A DNA stretch of 64,000 bases from Muribaculaceae bacterium (GCA_017548365.1 JAFZAC010000010.1:62001-126000); one strand, 5' to 3'; positions 1 to 8,901 are shown, counted from the first letter of the stretch. Translations and numbers: made by a program. The notes: generated from the letters alone by a model not told the origin.

Positions 1-333
1 TGTTCTGGCACCAATCCAAAGAATATCGATGCCCGCTTTTAGTGAAGCTTCCACATGAGTGGAAGTGGCAACCTCGGTTGCTATAAGCATGCTAGTCTGC
101 TTCTTGGCTTCAATAAGCCAATCCAAACCCAGTTCGCCAACACCTTCAAAAGAGCAAGGCATGGTGCGTGGTTTCCATAGTCCAGCACGAAATATTTTTA
201 TTCCATATTTTTTCAATTCTAGAGCAGTTGTAAGTACTTGTTCTCTAGATTCTGCGCTGCAGGGACCAGCAATGATAAGTGGATTGCCAAAATCGTCGAA
301 ATTGTTTATGTCGTGGAATAGTTCTGAAGACAT
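1..333 (-). CDS. 3-deoxy-7-phosphoheptulonate synthase, N-terminal part (runs off the left edge)
   Basis: The first 111 codons of a DAHP synthase, which condenses phosphoenolpyruvate and erythrose 4-phosphate in the first step of aromatic amino-acid synthesis. The protein starts MSSELFHDINNF and shows the family signatures IIAGPCSAES, GIKIFRAGLWKPRT, GVGELGLDWL, IATEVATSTHVE and AGIDILWIGART. In Bacteroidota this form usually carries a C-terminal type II chorismate mutase domain, but that part lies outside the window and cannot be checked. The ATG at 333 is preceded on the minus strand by a TATTTTTG box at 359-366, which fits a Bacteroidota -7 element and supports this start. The gene is divergent from the PAP2 gene on its right. 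Confidence 0.9.
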   Translation of the reverse strand, partial: MSSELFHDINNFDDFGNPLIIAGPCSAESREQVLTTALELKKYGIKIFRAGLWKPRTMPCSFEGVGELGLDWLIEAKKQTSMLIATEVATSTHVEASLKAGIDILWIGART

Positions 334-358
334 TGTCGATAAGTTTTATTTGATTATG

Positions 359-366
359 CAAAAATA
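359..366 (-). promoter_or_regulatory. -7 box of the DAHP synthase gene
   Basis: The minus strand reads TATTTTTG, matching TAnnTTTG, 26 nt upstream of the start codon. No clear TTTG -33 box is seen at the expected distance. Confidence 0.4.
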
Positions 367-509
367 CAAATATTTCATCTTATTTCTATGAAAATAGGGC
401 ATTATTGTTTTATTGAGATATATTGATTGATTGTATTTAACATAATACTGATTATAGAACAAAGCAATGAAAATAAAGATTAAAAGAATGAATTAAAAGA
501 GAGAATTGT

Positions 510-540
510 TTTGTATTGCTGCGATAAAGGTCTATATTTG
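510..540 (+). promoter_or_regulatory. Bacteroidota promoter of the PAP2 gene
   Basis: TTTG at 510-513, a 19-nt spacer, and TATATTTG at 533-540. Transcription would start near 547, giving a leader of about 35 nt before the ATG at 583. Confidence 0.6.
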
Positions 541-582
541 TAAATTCAAACAAATAAAACTTCCCTCTTGTGTTTAAATAAA

Positions 583-1470
583 ATGAGAGTTTATAAAATT
601 GAAATAGTCATGACATTGTTGTTGATAGCTATTTTTTTAGCTATTCCTAATTATGCCTATTCTCAACTTATAACTGAGTCACAAGAAACAGAGTTTTTAT
701 TGGAAAGTCAGTCAAATACTGATTTGCCTGAAAAATCCTCAATTCACGATTCATCATCCGAAATAACTCCGCGAGAATTCAATATTTCCTCCACTCCCGA
801 CTCATCGTCAAGTAAATTCGATTCTAAACAGCTTATTGTGCCAGGAGCGTTTATGATCACTGGCATTATAGGAACCTTTGACTGTGACAATAATTTAAAT
901 ATGTCGGTAAAGGATGCAATGACCGATTTAAGTGATGATAATCGTTGCAAGGCTGATGATTATCTGCGGTTTGTGCCATCGGCAGCACATTTGTTGATTG
1001 GGAGTGTCGGAATTAAGTCAAAACACAATTTCAAAGAAAGATTTCTTATTTCGGCAACAGCTCATGTGGCTATGCTGGCAATGTCGTATGGCATGAAATA
1101 TACGATACATGAGAATCGTCCTGACATGAGCGACAATCACTCATTTCCAAGTGGTCATGTGGCTCTAGCATTTACTGGTGCCGAATTACTGCGCATGGAG
1201 TATGGAAACATCTATGGTACAGCTGGTTACGTTATTGCGACTGGAGTCGCCTTTTTACGTTTATACAACAATAGACATTGGTTTAACGATGTTCTCATGG
1301 GCGCTGGCATTGGAATTCTGAGTGCTAGAATAGGAAACTGGCTTCTTCCCTTTGAGCGTAAGTTGTTTAAAATCAACAACAAAGCGCACGGTTCTGCAAG
1401 TGTTGCTGTAACTCCATTCTACAATCCGATGGACCATGCATGCATAGTCTCTATAAATGCAGTTTTTTGA
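583..1470 (+). CDS. PAP2-family phosphatase, secreted or membrane-associated
   Basis: A PAP2-superfamily phosphatase of about 295 residues. All three catalytic motifs are visible: KYTIHENRP (Kx6RP), SFPSGH, and RLYNNRHWFND (Rx5Hx3D). The N-terminus has a hydrophobic signal or anchor segment (MTLLLIAIFLAIPNYAYS), followed by a Ser/Asp-rich stretch of about 60 residues before the catalytic domain. Members act on lipid phosphates such as lipid A or undecaprenyl pyrophosphate; the exact substrate cannot be read from the sequence. I chose the ATG at 583 over an in-frame TTG at 568 because it lies just before the signal segment and at a normal distance from the promoter. It is convergent with smpB, with only 27 nt between the stop codons. 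Confidence 0.85.
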   Translation: MRVYKIEIVMTLLLIAIFLAIPNYAYSQLITESQETEFLLESQSNTDLPEKSSIHDSSSEITPREFNISSTPDSSSSKFDSKQLIVPGAFMITGIIGTFDCDNNLNMSVKDAMTDLSDDNRCKADDYLRFVPSAAHLLIGSVGIKSKHNFKERFLISATAHVAMLAMSYGMKYTIHENRPDMSDNHSFPSGHVALAFTGAELLRMEYGNIYGTAGYVIATGVAFLRLYNNRHWFNDVLMGAGIGILSARIGNWLLPFERKLFKINNKAHGSASVAVTPFYNPMDHACIVSINAVF

Positions 1471-1497
1471 GAAAAATGCGCCTCTCCCCTATCCTTT

Positions 1498-1950
1498 TTA
1501 TTTCTTGAACAATCGATCCATTGCTCGCTTATCCTCACGTTCCTTTATTGATTGGCGCTTGTCATATTGCTTCTTTCCTCGTGCGATAGCAATCACGACC
1601 TTGGCTAGTCCTCGCTCGTCGATGAACAGACGAAGCGGAATGATTGAATAACCAGGCTGCTGACAGGCTTTTCCTATCTTATTAATCTCTTTGCGATTGA
1701 GCAGCAGTTTGCGGTCGCGGTGAGTGGCATGGTTATTATAAGAACCATAGGAATATTCGGCAATATACATCCCTTTCATCCACAGCTCATTGTTCTCCAC
1801 CATGCAATAAGTGTCGGTAAGGCCGGCTTTTCCTTGTCTTATCGATTTTATCTCGGTGCCGGTGAGCACAATGCCAGCAGTGAAAGTTTCAACTATCTCA
1901 TAGTCGAAAGTGGCACGTCGATTTTTTATATTTATATTGTTATTTGCCAT
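1498..1950 (-). CDS. smpB: SsrA-binding protein SmpB
   Basis: A full-length SmpB of 150 residues, the partner of tmRNA in rescue of ribosomes stalled on broken mRNA. Family signatures include [14 protein letters not shown] at the N-terminus, [19 protein letters not shown], the [16 protein letters not shown] segment, and the basic C-terminal tail ([17 protein letters not shown]) that enters the mRNA channel. It lies 22 nt downstream of a membrane-protein gene on the same strand, so the two are probably cotranscribed. No ssrA gene is seen in the window. Confidence 0.97.
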   Translation of the reverse strand: MANNNINIKNRRATFDYEIVETFTAGIVLTGTEIKSIRQGKAGLTDTYCMVENNELWMKGMYIAEYSYGSYNNHATHRDRKLLLNRKEINKIGKACQQPGYSIIPLRLFIDERGLAKVVIAIARGKKQYDKRQSIKEREDKRAMDRLFKK

Positions 1951-1972
1951 ATTATGAGCAAGTTGAGCGTTG

Positions 1973-2518
1973 TTATCGATTAATTAATGAATCGAGAATC
2001 CAGCCAATAATGAATGGCAGAGCCAGCATCATGAGTGATGATATTAAGACAAACTTGAATTTTTTCCCACTCTTCAAGCACAAGAAATCGGTGCCTCGGT
2101 AAGCCATATATGGCATGTATAGGAAGAGGAAATATAATGGCGAGAACTCGGCATTAAGGATATTCATCAATATTGAGAGGATGATTAGAAACGCCAGATT
2201 ATATATTATGTAGTTGTTGAGCTTCGCCAGGGCAACATGACTGCGGTTGAACTGAGGGTAAAATCCCGACAGCAGATAACTGCACAGGAAATAGGTAATC
2301 ATGAATTTTGAAAATGACACAATGGCATTCATCAGTGATGATGAGATTGTGTTGGTTGTACTGTCATAAATCATTGGCACAAAACAGGACAATGCGAGTA
2401 TTGCGAGCAGTGGGAAGAACACGCTCGAAAGCACTCGTTGAGTTGAATTGCTACTGTCGTCAATGATTTGCCATCCAACCTTGGGCGATATTATAACAAC
2501 TAATATTTTTCTAAGCAT
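1973..2518 (-). CDS. Yip1-like polytopic membrane protein
   Basis: A 181-residue membrane protein with about five hydrophobic segments (around residues 32-50, 68-88, 105-122, 125-140 and 155-175). The N-terminal motif [15 protein letters not shown] resembles the start of Yip1-family proteins of Bacteroidota (SPKxxWxxI). The function is unknown; the family is usually described only as a membrane protein. It heads a probable two-gene unit with smpB, 22 nt apart. A minus-strand TAATTTTG box at 2544-2551 lies 26 nt upstream of the ATG. The Yip1 assignment is by general resemblance, while the membrane topology is directly visible. Confidence 0.75.
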   Translation of the reverse strand: MLRKILVVIISPKVGWQIIDDSSNSTQRVLSSVFFPLLAILALSCFVPMIYDSTTNTISSSLMNAIVSFSKFMITYFLCSYLLSGFYPQFNRSHVALAKLNNYIIYNLAFLIILSILMNILNAEFSPLYFLFLYMPYMAYRGTDFLCLKSGKKFKFVLISSLMMLALPFIIGWILDSLINR

Positions 2519-2543
2519 CGAAACAAACTTTTGTTTTGGCGTG

Positions 2544-2551
2544 CAAAATTA
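2544..2551 (-). promoter_or_regulatory. -7 box of the Yip1-like gene and smpB
   Basis: The minus strand reads TAATTTTG, matching TAnnTTTG, 26 nt before the start. A TTTG lies 23 nt further upstream (2575-2578), slightly too far for a canonical -33 box. Confidence 0.4.
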
Positions 2552-2605
2552 ATAAATTGGGGCATAAAATAAAACAAAAAATGCCCAAGAAGAGGAAAAA
2601 ATGAG

Positions 2606-2613
2606 TATTTTTG
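2606..2613 (+). promoter_or_regulatory. -7 box of the FtsX-like permease gene
   Basis: TATTTTTG, matching TAnnTTTG, 36 nt upstream of the ATG at 2649. No -33 box is recognisable. Confidence 0.4.
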
Positions 2614-2648
2614 CAAATTATTAATATCTCTTGGGTGTGATATAAAGA

Positions 2649-3902
2649 ATGAAGTTTGAATTCTTCATAGCATCAAAACTTAAATTGGGCAGTGGCGAGA
2701 AAGGTTCTCCAAGCCTCAATGTGGCGTTGGTAGGCATCATTCTGGCCATAGTCATTATGTTATTGTCGGTCTTTATCGTGCTTGGGTTCAAAAATGAGAT
2801 TACCACTAAGGTCAACAGCCTTGATTCACACCTCAAGGTATTGAATGGCGCCATTGGCATTGACGATAATTATTCGGTAGTTGATTTTCGAGAAGTTGAC
2901 AAAGCTCTCAAGCAAGACACCCCTTTGATGCAGCGCACCATCTCCTATTCGCTTATTGCCGAGAAACCTGCTATTCTTAAGACTGATGAAGATTTCAAGG
3001 GCCTTCAGTTTAGAGGAGTTGATGAAAGATTTGATTTCACGTTCCTTAAATCACATCTTCTCAAAGGTCGAGTTCCTAATTTTGAGAATCCTGACAGCAC
3101 ACAAGAAATTATTATCTCCCAGACTATAGCCAATCAATTGCATTTGGATGTCAACAATAAGATATTCACTTATTTCATTGACAACAAAGTGAAGGTCAGG
3201 AACTGCAAGATTGTTGGAATTTTCAATACCGACTTCGACACATTCGACAAGGCTTACATAGTAGGCAACATCGCATTGCTGCAGAGTGTAAATGAATGGA
3301 AGTCATACATGGGCAATTATGTGGGAGTAAATCTTGACGACGTTGACAATATAGAACAAGACTCCTATGAGCTTTATGGCGTGCTGGCCGAGCAATCGTA
3401 TGGTGATGACGACACGTCAACTGTCTATACTGTGACAAACACTCGCCAGAACAATATCTCTTACTATACCTGGCTTGGGATGCTTGACATGAATGTCGTG
3501 ATAATCTTGGTGCTCATGGTTATTGTCTCGTCGTTCACACTGATTTCAGCATTGCTTATGATAGTACTTGAGCGCATTAAAATGATAGGACTTTTCAAAG
3601 CAATGGGAACAGGAAACTCTTCGATTAGGAAGATATTTATTTATTTGACCCAGAAACTTATCTTCAAGTCAATTTTAATTGGCAATGCTGTGGGAATCGG
3701 CTTGGCATTGATACAGAAATATTTCCATGTGATTAAGCTCGATCCAGATGCTTACTATATGAATTATGTCCCCATCAGCATCAATGTGCCAGCTCTGGTC
3801 ATACTGAATATAGCTATTATTGTGATTTCTTATATTACTCTGATAGGGCCATCTTACATTATCTCATCTATTAAACCTACATCAACAATGAGGTTTGAGT
3901 AA
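2649..3902 (+). CDS. FtsX/LolC-LolE-like ABC transporter permease
   Basis: A 417-residue permease of the LolC/LolE (MacB_PCD plus FtsX) type. The order is an N-terminal cytoplasmic start (FFIASKLKLGS), a first transmembrane segment at about residues 26-47 (VALVGIILAIVIMLLSVFIV), a large periplasmic domain at about 50-270, and three C-terminal transmembrane segments with the FtsX core (LISALLMIVLERIKMIGLFKAMG). In Gram-negative bacteria such proteins move lipoproteins to the outer membrane with an ATPase partner. No ATPase gene is adjacent here. The last ten codons are part of an 82-bp sequence that is repeated at 11115-11196. Confidence 0.9.
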   Translation: MKFEFFIASKLKLGSGEKGSPSLNVALVGIILAIVIMLLSVFIVLGFKNEITTKVNSLDSHLKVLNGAIGIDDNYSVVDFREVDKALKQDTPLMQRTISYSLIAEKPAILKTDEDFKGLQFRGVDERFDFTFLKSHLLKGRVPNFENPDSTQEIIISQTIANQLHLDVNNKIFTYFIDNKVKVRNCKIVGIFNTDFDTFDKAYIVGNIALLQSVNEWKSYMGNYVGVNLDDVDNIEQDSYELYGVLAEQSYGDDDTSTVYTVTNTRQNNISYYTWLGMLDMNVVIILVLMVIVSSFTLISALLMIVLERIKMIGLFKAMGTGNSSIRKIFIYLTQKLIFKSILIGNAVGIGLALIQKYFHVIKLDPDAYYMNYVPISINVPALVILNIAIIVISYITLIGPSYIISSIKPTSTMRFE

Positions 3903-3950
3903 GGGGAAGAGTGAAGCCGCTGGGGCGGCTTGGAGGTGAACGCCGTGGTT
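3869..3950. repeat. 82-bp direct repeat A, left copy
   Basis: Identical to 11115-11196. It contains the last ten codons of the FtsX-like permease gene plus 48 bp of downstream sequence with a perfect hairpin (AAGCCGC, loop TGGG, GCGGCTT). In this copy the repeat ends at the loop of a second hairpin whose 3' arm is present only in the right copy. Confidence 0.95.
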
Positions 3951-4090
3951 GAATAAATTAGGCTGCGCCATGTGGTTGACTCTTGACTCACTATATTTTT
4001 CAAAAAGCTGCGAACTGAGTTCGTCGAAAAGCCGGCTATCGCCGGAATAATTTAAACACCGCGCTATGCGCGGCTTTATATATTTGTTGG
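3951..4090. other. Hairpin-rich spacer between repeats A and B, left copy
   Basis: About 140 bp of non-coding DNA with several short GC-rich palindromes: CGAAC-TGA-GTTCG, CCGGC-TATC-GCCGG and CCGCGC-TAT-GCGCGG. The matching spacer in the right copy (11197-11364) is unrelated in sequence. This looks like REP-type intergenic material, not a gene. Confidence 0.5.
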
Positions 4091-4191
4091 GGGGACAAGA
4101 TTTAAAAAACGCCACAAGAGAAATTTCTTGCGGCGTTTCTAGTATTATGCAAAATGTTACTATTTCAGCAGTTTCTCGCTCTTGCGGGAGC
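4091..4191. repeat. 101-bp direct repeat B, left copy
   Basis: Identical to 11365-11465. It contains a terminator-type hairpin and the last 32 bp of the secreted-protein gene at 4160-5035, encoding the end of its SRKSEKLLK tail. Confidence 0.95.
4104..4140 (-). terminator. Hairpin terminator inside repeat B, left copy
   Basis: AACGCC at 4108-4113 pairs with GGCGTT at 4132-4137, extended inward by CAAGA/TCTTG. On the minus strand the stem is followed by a T6 run, so it suits the secreted-protein gene at 4160-5035; it may also stop the convergent permease transcript. Confidence 0.7.
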
Positions 4192-5035
4192 CGTCGGTGT
4201 AGGTTGTAACCTTGATGCTCACGCCCTTGAAAGGCTCATTGCTCTCCACGCCGGCGAGGTTGTAGTAGCTGACATTAGCCACTTTCTTGTCGCCAGCGAT
4301 AGTGGAGATGGCATCAGGATCTTTCAATTCTTGAGCTTCATCATAGGCGTAGCCCTTGTATACCAATTCTCCCTCTTCATAAACAGCCGAGAGGCTTGAC
4401 ATGGGGTTGATACCCGTCACATAATCTCTATAAGGAACGAGAAAATCACCATACCTACAGTCCACACCAATTCCCTCAATGATTTTAGCCTCATAATCCG
4501 GATGATAGAAATTAACACCATCATTATAATTTATGTGATAGCCATTCCTGAGTGCTCCTGCAACTTCTACTGTAATTGGGATGTATCTAAGCATAAAATA
4601 ATCGATGAGCTCAAGTCCGTAGTAATCCTCAATGCCGAGGGTTTCAACCGTCTCGCTGTCAGGCAAGAACATCGGCTTGTTGAAGTCATATAATATTTGC
4701 GGAATGTGCCACCAGTGTTTCTCGTTGTCGATAGCTGTCACAACTTTATCTTCCTCTCTCACATAAGCCACAAGAAATGGCTCCTGGGCTAAGAGTTCAT
4801 CGTTATAGTCAGTGCGATATACATTATAGTATAATTCACCGTCAATTACGGTAGTGCCATTAATTTCAAGAGTATAGAGCAGTTCTGTAATATAACTATC
4901 GTCTGGCAAATCAAAATAATGACCGACATATTCCCAAACTACCCCTTCGCGAACGAGGGGAACGTACTCGTTTTCATCAGCGCTGGCGTTGGTCATCGTC
5001 AGCAATCCCAGCAATAATAATGTAATCTTTTTCAT
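4160..5035 (-). CDS. Secreted protein with C-terminal sorting-like tail
   Basis: A 291-residue protein of unknown function. It starts with a signal peptide (MKKITLLLLGLLTMTNASA). The body has a beta-rich look (YVPLVREGVVWEYVGHYF and similar), with no catalytic motif I recognise. The C-terminal segment VSYYNLAGVES-x-EPFKG-x8-YTDGSRKSEKLLK closely matches the end of the protein at 5149-7038. It resembles the C-terminal sorting-type tails of secreted Bacteroidales proteins; attribution to type IX secretion is inference. A promoter (TTTG-N21-TATTTTTG) lies upstream. The 3' end lies inside repeat B, and a 32-bp copy of that end exists as an orphan at 11434-11465. Confidence 0.8.
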   Translation of the reverse strand: MKKITLLLLGLLTMTNASADENEYVPLVREGVVWEYVGHYFDLPDDSYITELLYTLEINGTTVIDGELYYNVYRTDYNDELLAQEPFLVAYVREEDKVVTAIDNEKHWWHIPQILYDFNKPMFLPDSETVETLGIEDYYGLELIDYFMLRYIPITVEVAGALRNGYHINYNDGVNFYHPDYEAKIIEGIGVDCRYGDFLVPYRDYVTGINPMSSLSAVYEEGELVYKGYAYDEAQELKDPDAISTIAGDKKVANVSYYNLAGVESNEPFKGVSIKVTTYTDGSRKSEKLLK

Positions 5036-5081
5036 AACTATTCTTGTTTTAGTGCTTACTAATTTCCTTGTCTTTCAACAG

Positions 5082-5114
5082 CAAAAATAGCAAGCTATGG
5101 TTAAAAAATCCAAA
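5082..5114 (-). promoter_or_regulatory. Promoter of the 291-residue secreted-protein gene
   Basis: On the minus strand, TTTG at 5111-5114, a 21-nt spacer, and TATTTTTG at 5082-5089. The start codon is 46 nt downstream of the -7 box. Confidence 0.6.
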
Positions 5115-5148
5115 TTAATCGTCAACATAATGTATAAATTCCACTTTA

Positions 5149-7038
5149 TTATTTCAGCAGTTTCTCGCTCTTGCGTGTGCCGTCGGTGTAAGTTGTCACC
5201 TTGATGTTGATGCCATGGAAGGGCTCAGCGCTTTCCACGCCCATGATGTTGTAGTAGCGGATGTTTTTCACCTCTTTATTGATGTCAACATTATTGATGT
5301 CGGTGAGTTGATGCATAATCATTTGGGTATCAAACACACTTGAATCATATAATTTTGTGTTGATAAGGTTGTAGAGGAGGTAGTAGTTCTGGAGATATCT
5401 GTCAAAGGGATAGTGGGCGCCTCCCATGATGGGTGGCCGTGCCACATACTGAAGATCCACGCAGGTTTCCCCCTCATCAAACACCACCTTGTTTCCATCG
5501 AGATGTCCACCTTCAAGCACTGTCAATCGATTAAGGTCAAGACCATTCTCTATATCCTCTTCAAGGCTGTAAGCATGATCGTCATCAAGCTCTACAAGTC
5601 TCACGGCAGGCTCATTGGTCACATATTTAAATCCCATGCGCATCAATGGATTGCTGAATTCCAGTCCATCAATCTCCGGCAGTTTAATGTCGATAGCCTC
5701 GGCGTCGGTCCCCATATAGAAGTATATCAGATTTGGGTTCTTTGAGAGGTCTAGATTCCTGAAATGGAATATGTTGGTATCCACATCAATACCCCATGTG
5801 CGGTGTCCGAACGAAACACCCTCCAAATTATAGAGATATTCTATGCCCTTGAAGTTAATGACATTCTTGAGCATGTCTTCGCCTTCAAAGTCATCGCTGT
5901 CATAATAGTTCCATAGGTGCCATGAGTCATGGTAGGTGCGTAATAGTTGCAAATTGCCGAGCTCCTCGTAGGTGAGGATACCGTCCTCGTTGATGTCGAC
6001 ATGGGTGGCAAGATATTGGCGGAAGTTCACATCGGGGAAATGCTCCTGGTCGATAGCTACGCTCTCTCCCTCGTGTATAACTTGCTTCTCTCTGCGTACC
6101 CATTCGGTCTGGGCTTGGATCTTGATGGTGCTGTTGCATGTGTACTGCTTGTCGCCATCGGCTGCAATGAGGTACTGCATGTGTGCCTCACGTGCTCCAT
6201 TATTGAACTGGAGATAGGCGCTTCCATCCTGTCCGGTGACCACTTGGGCGTTGTCAACACTCAAGATCCGGTTCACGTCAAGCCCCGCCGCAACATACTT
6301 GTTCAAACTGAACGTGTAGCCGTTCTCATCGCCCATTGCGGCTCCCTCGATGCTTATTTCGGGGACATCCACCCCATCTTGTGGCTCATAATTGAAGAAC
6401 AGCATTTTAGAGTTCTTGATTTCCACGCGATTGAGGTTGCCTGTCATTGGAAGATACAGGTGCGAAAAGGGGTTGATGTCATTAAAATAGACATTTGTTG
6501 TATAAAAGTAGTTCTCATAGGGAATCTCGAATCGCTGAAGGTATAGAGCTTCGTTCCTGTCTCCTACAAGATAATGCCAGTTTGGATGGTTGAGCTCAAG
6601 AGTCTCCAAATTCGGGAACCAGTCGAAGTGATAGTCCACCGCATTTCTTCCCAGTATGTGCTCCGGGTCGGCATTGCTGTCAATAACTCTCACCGCCGCA
6701 AGTTCGTCGACCGAAAGGATGCTGTCGTTGTTCTCGTCGACATATTTCAAGCACCAGTCATAGAAACAGTTCTTGGCATAATAGGTGGGCACATTAAAAT
6801 AATGATTCATGTCCTGCATGCCTTGTATAGACCATCCCAGGTCAACGAATCCATCGCCATTATAAATTTGATAGTGCTCAAAAGTGCTGTTGAAATAGTC
6901 AACATAGAAGTCATAATAGTTCAGGCCAGTAAGGTCCTTGTCGCCTGTGGCAGAGCCGTTGGCGGCCAACATCGAAGTCTGCGGAATCATTGGAGAGAGC
7001 GCAAACATCATTGCCATTAGAGTGATAATCTTTTTCAT
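5149..7038 (-). CDS. Secreted EF-hand-containing protein with sorting-like tail
   Basis: A 629-residue secreted protein. A signal peptide (MKKIITLMAMMFALSPMIPQ) is followed by two EF-hand-like calcium loops: DENNDSILSVDEL (near residue 97) and DINEDGILTYEEL (near residue 346). Leucine-rich-repeat-like segments such as NLETLELNHPNWHYL follow each loop, so the protein looks like two related halves of about 250 residues. It ends in the same tail as its downstream neighbour (IMGVES-x-EPFHG, then YTDGTRKSEKLLK). It is probably an extracellular or surface protein. The target is unknown. It lies between the 291-residue protein gene and the CotH-type gene, all on the minus strand. Confidence 0.8.
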   Translation of the reverse strand: MKKIITLMAMMFALSPMIPQTSMLAANGSATGDKDLTGLNYYDFYVDYFNSTFEHYQIYNGDGFVDLGWSIQGMQDMNHYFNVPTYYAKNCFYDWCLKYVDENNDSILSVDELAAVRVIDSNADPEHILGRNAVDYHFDWFPNLETLELNHPNWHYLVGDRNEALYLQRFEIPYENYFYTTNVYFNDINPFSHLYLPMTGNLNRVEIKNSKMLFFNYEPQDGVDVPEISIEGAAMGDENGYTFSLNKYVAAGLDVNRILSVDNAQVVTGQDGSAYLQFNNGAREAHMQYLIAADGDKQYTCNSTIKIQAQTEWVRREKQVIHEGESVAIDQEHFPDVNFRQYLATHVDINEDGILTYEELGNLQLLRTYHDSWHLWNYYDSDDFEGEDMLKNVINFKGIEYLYNLEGVSFGHRTWGIDVDTNIFHFRNLDLSKNPNLIYFYMGTDAEAIDIKLPEIDGLEFSNPLMRMGFKYVTNEPAVRLVELDDDHAYSLEEDIENGLDLNRLTVLEGGHLDGNKVVFDEGETCVDLQYVARPPIMGGAHYPFDRYLQNYYLLYNLINTKLYDSSVFDTQMIMHQLTDINNVDINKEVKNIRYYNIMGVESAEPFHGINIKVTTYTDGTRKSEKLLK

Positions 7039-7066
7039 GACTTTGGAACTTTTTTATTAGTAATCG

Positions 7067-7074
7067 CAAAAATA
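7067..7074 (-). promoter_or_regulatory. -7 box of the EF-hand protein gene
   Basis: The minus strand reads TATTTTTG, 29 nt upstream of the ATG at 7038. No -33 box is clear. Confidence 0.4.
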
Positions 7075-7113
7075 ATAAACATTATTGATATTTAGAAATA
7101 TTCATTGTTCTTT

Positions 7114-8901
7114 TTAATTGTCGAGCAGAATGTTGTAGATGACAGTCACATCGGCACCATTTATGGCGCCATCGCCATTTACATCGAGAAAATCAAAGAA
7201 AGTTTGGTCGTCATTGAGCAGATAATTGTAAATGATGGTCACATCAACAGCATTGACGTGTCCGTCGCAGTTCACGTCTCCTTGAGGCACGCTCCACTGC
7301 GCGTCGAGCCATTCCACTTTGCTGGAGACACGGTTAAGATAATTAGTCGAAGCATTGGTCGACATGTCGCCATAATAAGGCCAACGTATCTTGTCATACT
7401 GTTTTGCAGTTTCTATAGCAGACATCCATTGGCTGTCATGCTCAAAGACTTTGGACAAAACGTTTTCATTTTTAAACTTCCTCCAAACAGTTATAACTGC
7501 CGCACGGAAACGAGGGAATTTCAACAGCTCCCTAAGCCACAGGAATGTGTATTTCGTCTCGTAGTTATAAATGAACTCATTGGTTCCCGCAAGAGTGAAA
7601 CTGTTGCCAAAGTCCCACACGGGTCCATACTTCATTTTCACATCTTCGCCCCTGTCTTTATACAGGAACATGCTGCGGCAGAACGCCTCAATATTGGACA
7701 TCACTTCATTAATGACATAGAATCTCGAGAGGGAGTATATATCTATATAATTCTCCCATCCCCTGTCGGTTTTGTCGGAGACAAAGATGCAGCTGTCGGT
7801 TTTTGAGATGAGACGGGAGATATAATCAACCTGTACCTTAGAAAAATTCTCCGGCGAATGAGATTCAAACCAGTACCATATTCCTGCCGGGTCATTGTTC
7901 TCAAACTGTCCATATACCTTGTTGCCGCTACCCGAGAGCTCCAGCAGCCATCCTCCACTGACCAACTCCGGATCGGTCTCATTGTCTTGCTGTTCTGTTA
8001 TTGCCACCCTGCCTTTTTCCACTCTGATCTTCTCGCACAAGAAATACAATCCGATGTACTCACCGTTCAAGACCACTTCAACCGGCAGTTGTCTAGGAGT
8101 GTAATCCATGCCCAACTGTCGGCTCATTTCAAAGCCTGTCTCATCACGCAGATAACCGCTCAAGTCATCGGCATGCGGCATTAGAATGAAATGCTTGCTG
8201 TTGTCCAGACCCAATGGCGACTGCTTTTCAGCAAGTTTTATTTTGTAAGGTTTCTTGTAGAAAGCCCTCCAGGTGTAGTTACCCCGCCCCTTAATATCAA
8301 TGGGCAGCGGCGCTTCTTCTGAGCCTATCGACTCGTATCCCTCAATGCCGCAGTTGTCGAGCCATAATGTTCCGCTTATGTAATGATCCTTTGAGACAAT
8401 TGGCAGCGAATCTTGCGTGTTGATGTGGATAACGGGCAACGAACACGAGGCAGTGGCGTTATAGCTCTGCTGAGTTCGCCAGTATCCGTCACTGACATCA
8501 CCGTTCAATATAGGGCAGTATACATAGCCGGGATAATTCGGATGTGTTAAGGGGTTCATTTCTTTCCACATGCCCAGCTGAGTGTGACGAATGGTGTGAT
8601 TGTCAATGAACTGGTCGACCGTTTCATTGTAAAAAGAGTATAATTCAGAACTCTCGACAAAAGAATAAAGATCACAACTGACGGGTTCTTCAAGTGTCAT
8701 CTCCCACCAGCAGCTGCTCTCGTCATCAAGTCCCAAGTCATATACCCTGACGGTAGACGCCACGGTGTCGAAAGCGGCGAAGTGTATATTGCTGTAATGA
8801 ATCTTGCTGTTGTCAAAATAGTATGTCCCCTTATCGAAATCAAAGGCTGAGACATAATTTGACGCAAGAAAAAAACATATGCAATAAACTAATCTTTTCA
8901 C
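7114..8901 (-). CDS. CotH-kinase-family secreted protein with C-terminal dockerin
   Basis: A secreted protein of about 595 residues with a CotH kinase domain in the middle: IKGRGNYTWRAFYKKPYKIKL, then FILMPHADDLSGYLRDETGFE, EYIGLYFLCEKIRVEKGRV and the metal-site-like GPVWDFGNSF. CotH proteins are atypical protein kinases. The C-terminus has two dockerin type I repeats (GDVNCDGHVNAVDVTIIYNYLL and DVNGDGAINGADVTVIYNILL, each a calcium-loop plus helix). I chose the GTG at 8901 because it starts a clean signal peptide (VKRLVYCICFFLASNYVSA); an in-frame TTG at 8928 would add nine residues in front of it. The gene has an unusually long leader, about 215 nt, with marked inverted repeats. Confidence 0.85.
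   Translation of the reverse strand: MKRLVYCICFFLASNYVSAFDFDKGTYYFDNSKIHYSNIHFAAFDTVASTVRVYDLGLDDESSCWWEMTLEEPVSCDLYSFVESSELYSFYNETVDQFIDNHTIRHTQLGMWKEMNPLTHPNYPGYVYCPILNGDVSDGYWRTQQSYNATASCSLPVIHINTQDSLPIVSKDHYISGTLWLDNCGIEGYESIGSEEAPLPIDIKGRGNYTWRAFYKKPYKIKLAEKQSPLGLDNSKHFILMPHADDLSGYLRDETGFEMSRQLGMDYTPRQLPVEVVLNGEYIGLYFLCEKIRVEKGRVAITEQQDNETDPELVSGGWLLELSGSGNKVYGQFENNDPAGIWYWFESHSPENFSKVQVDYISRLISKTDSCIFVSDKTDRGWENYIDIYSLSRFYVINEVMSNIEAFCRSMFLYKDRGEDVKMKYGPVWDFGNSFTLAGTNEFIYNYETKYTFLWLRELLKFPRFRAAVITVWRKFKNENVLSKVFEHDSQWMSAIETAKQYDKIRWPYYGDMSTNASTNYLNRVSSKVEWLDAQWSVPQGDVNCDGHVNAVDVTIIYNYLLNDDQTFFDFLDVNGDGAINGADVTVIYNILLDN

Noticed and set aside
3882..4115. Minus-strand open frame of 77 codons, sharing its last 22 residues with another frame at 11128-11325
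   Set aside because: The shared end (HGVHLQAAPAAS and following) comes only from the 82-bp repeat, and the left frame overlaps the end of the permease gene and a hairpin-rich spacer. There is no promoter or family match.
5947..6546. Plus-strand open frame of 199 codons
   Set aside because: It lies wholly opposite the EF-hand secreted protein, which has a signal peptide, calcium loops and a known tail; the plus-strand frame has no recognisable motif.
7105..7806. Plus-strand open frame of 233 codons
   Set aside because: Antisense to the dockerin and CotH domains; its sequence is a mirror of the repeated calcium-loop codons.
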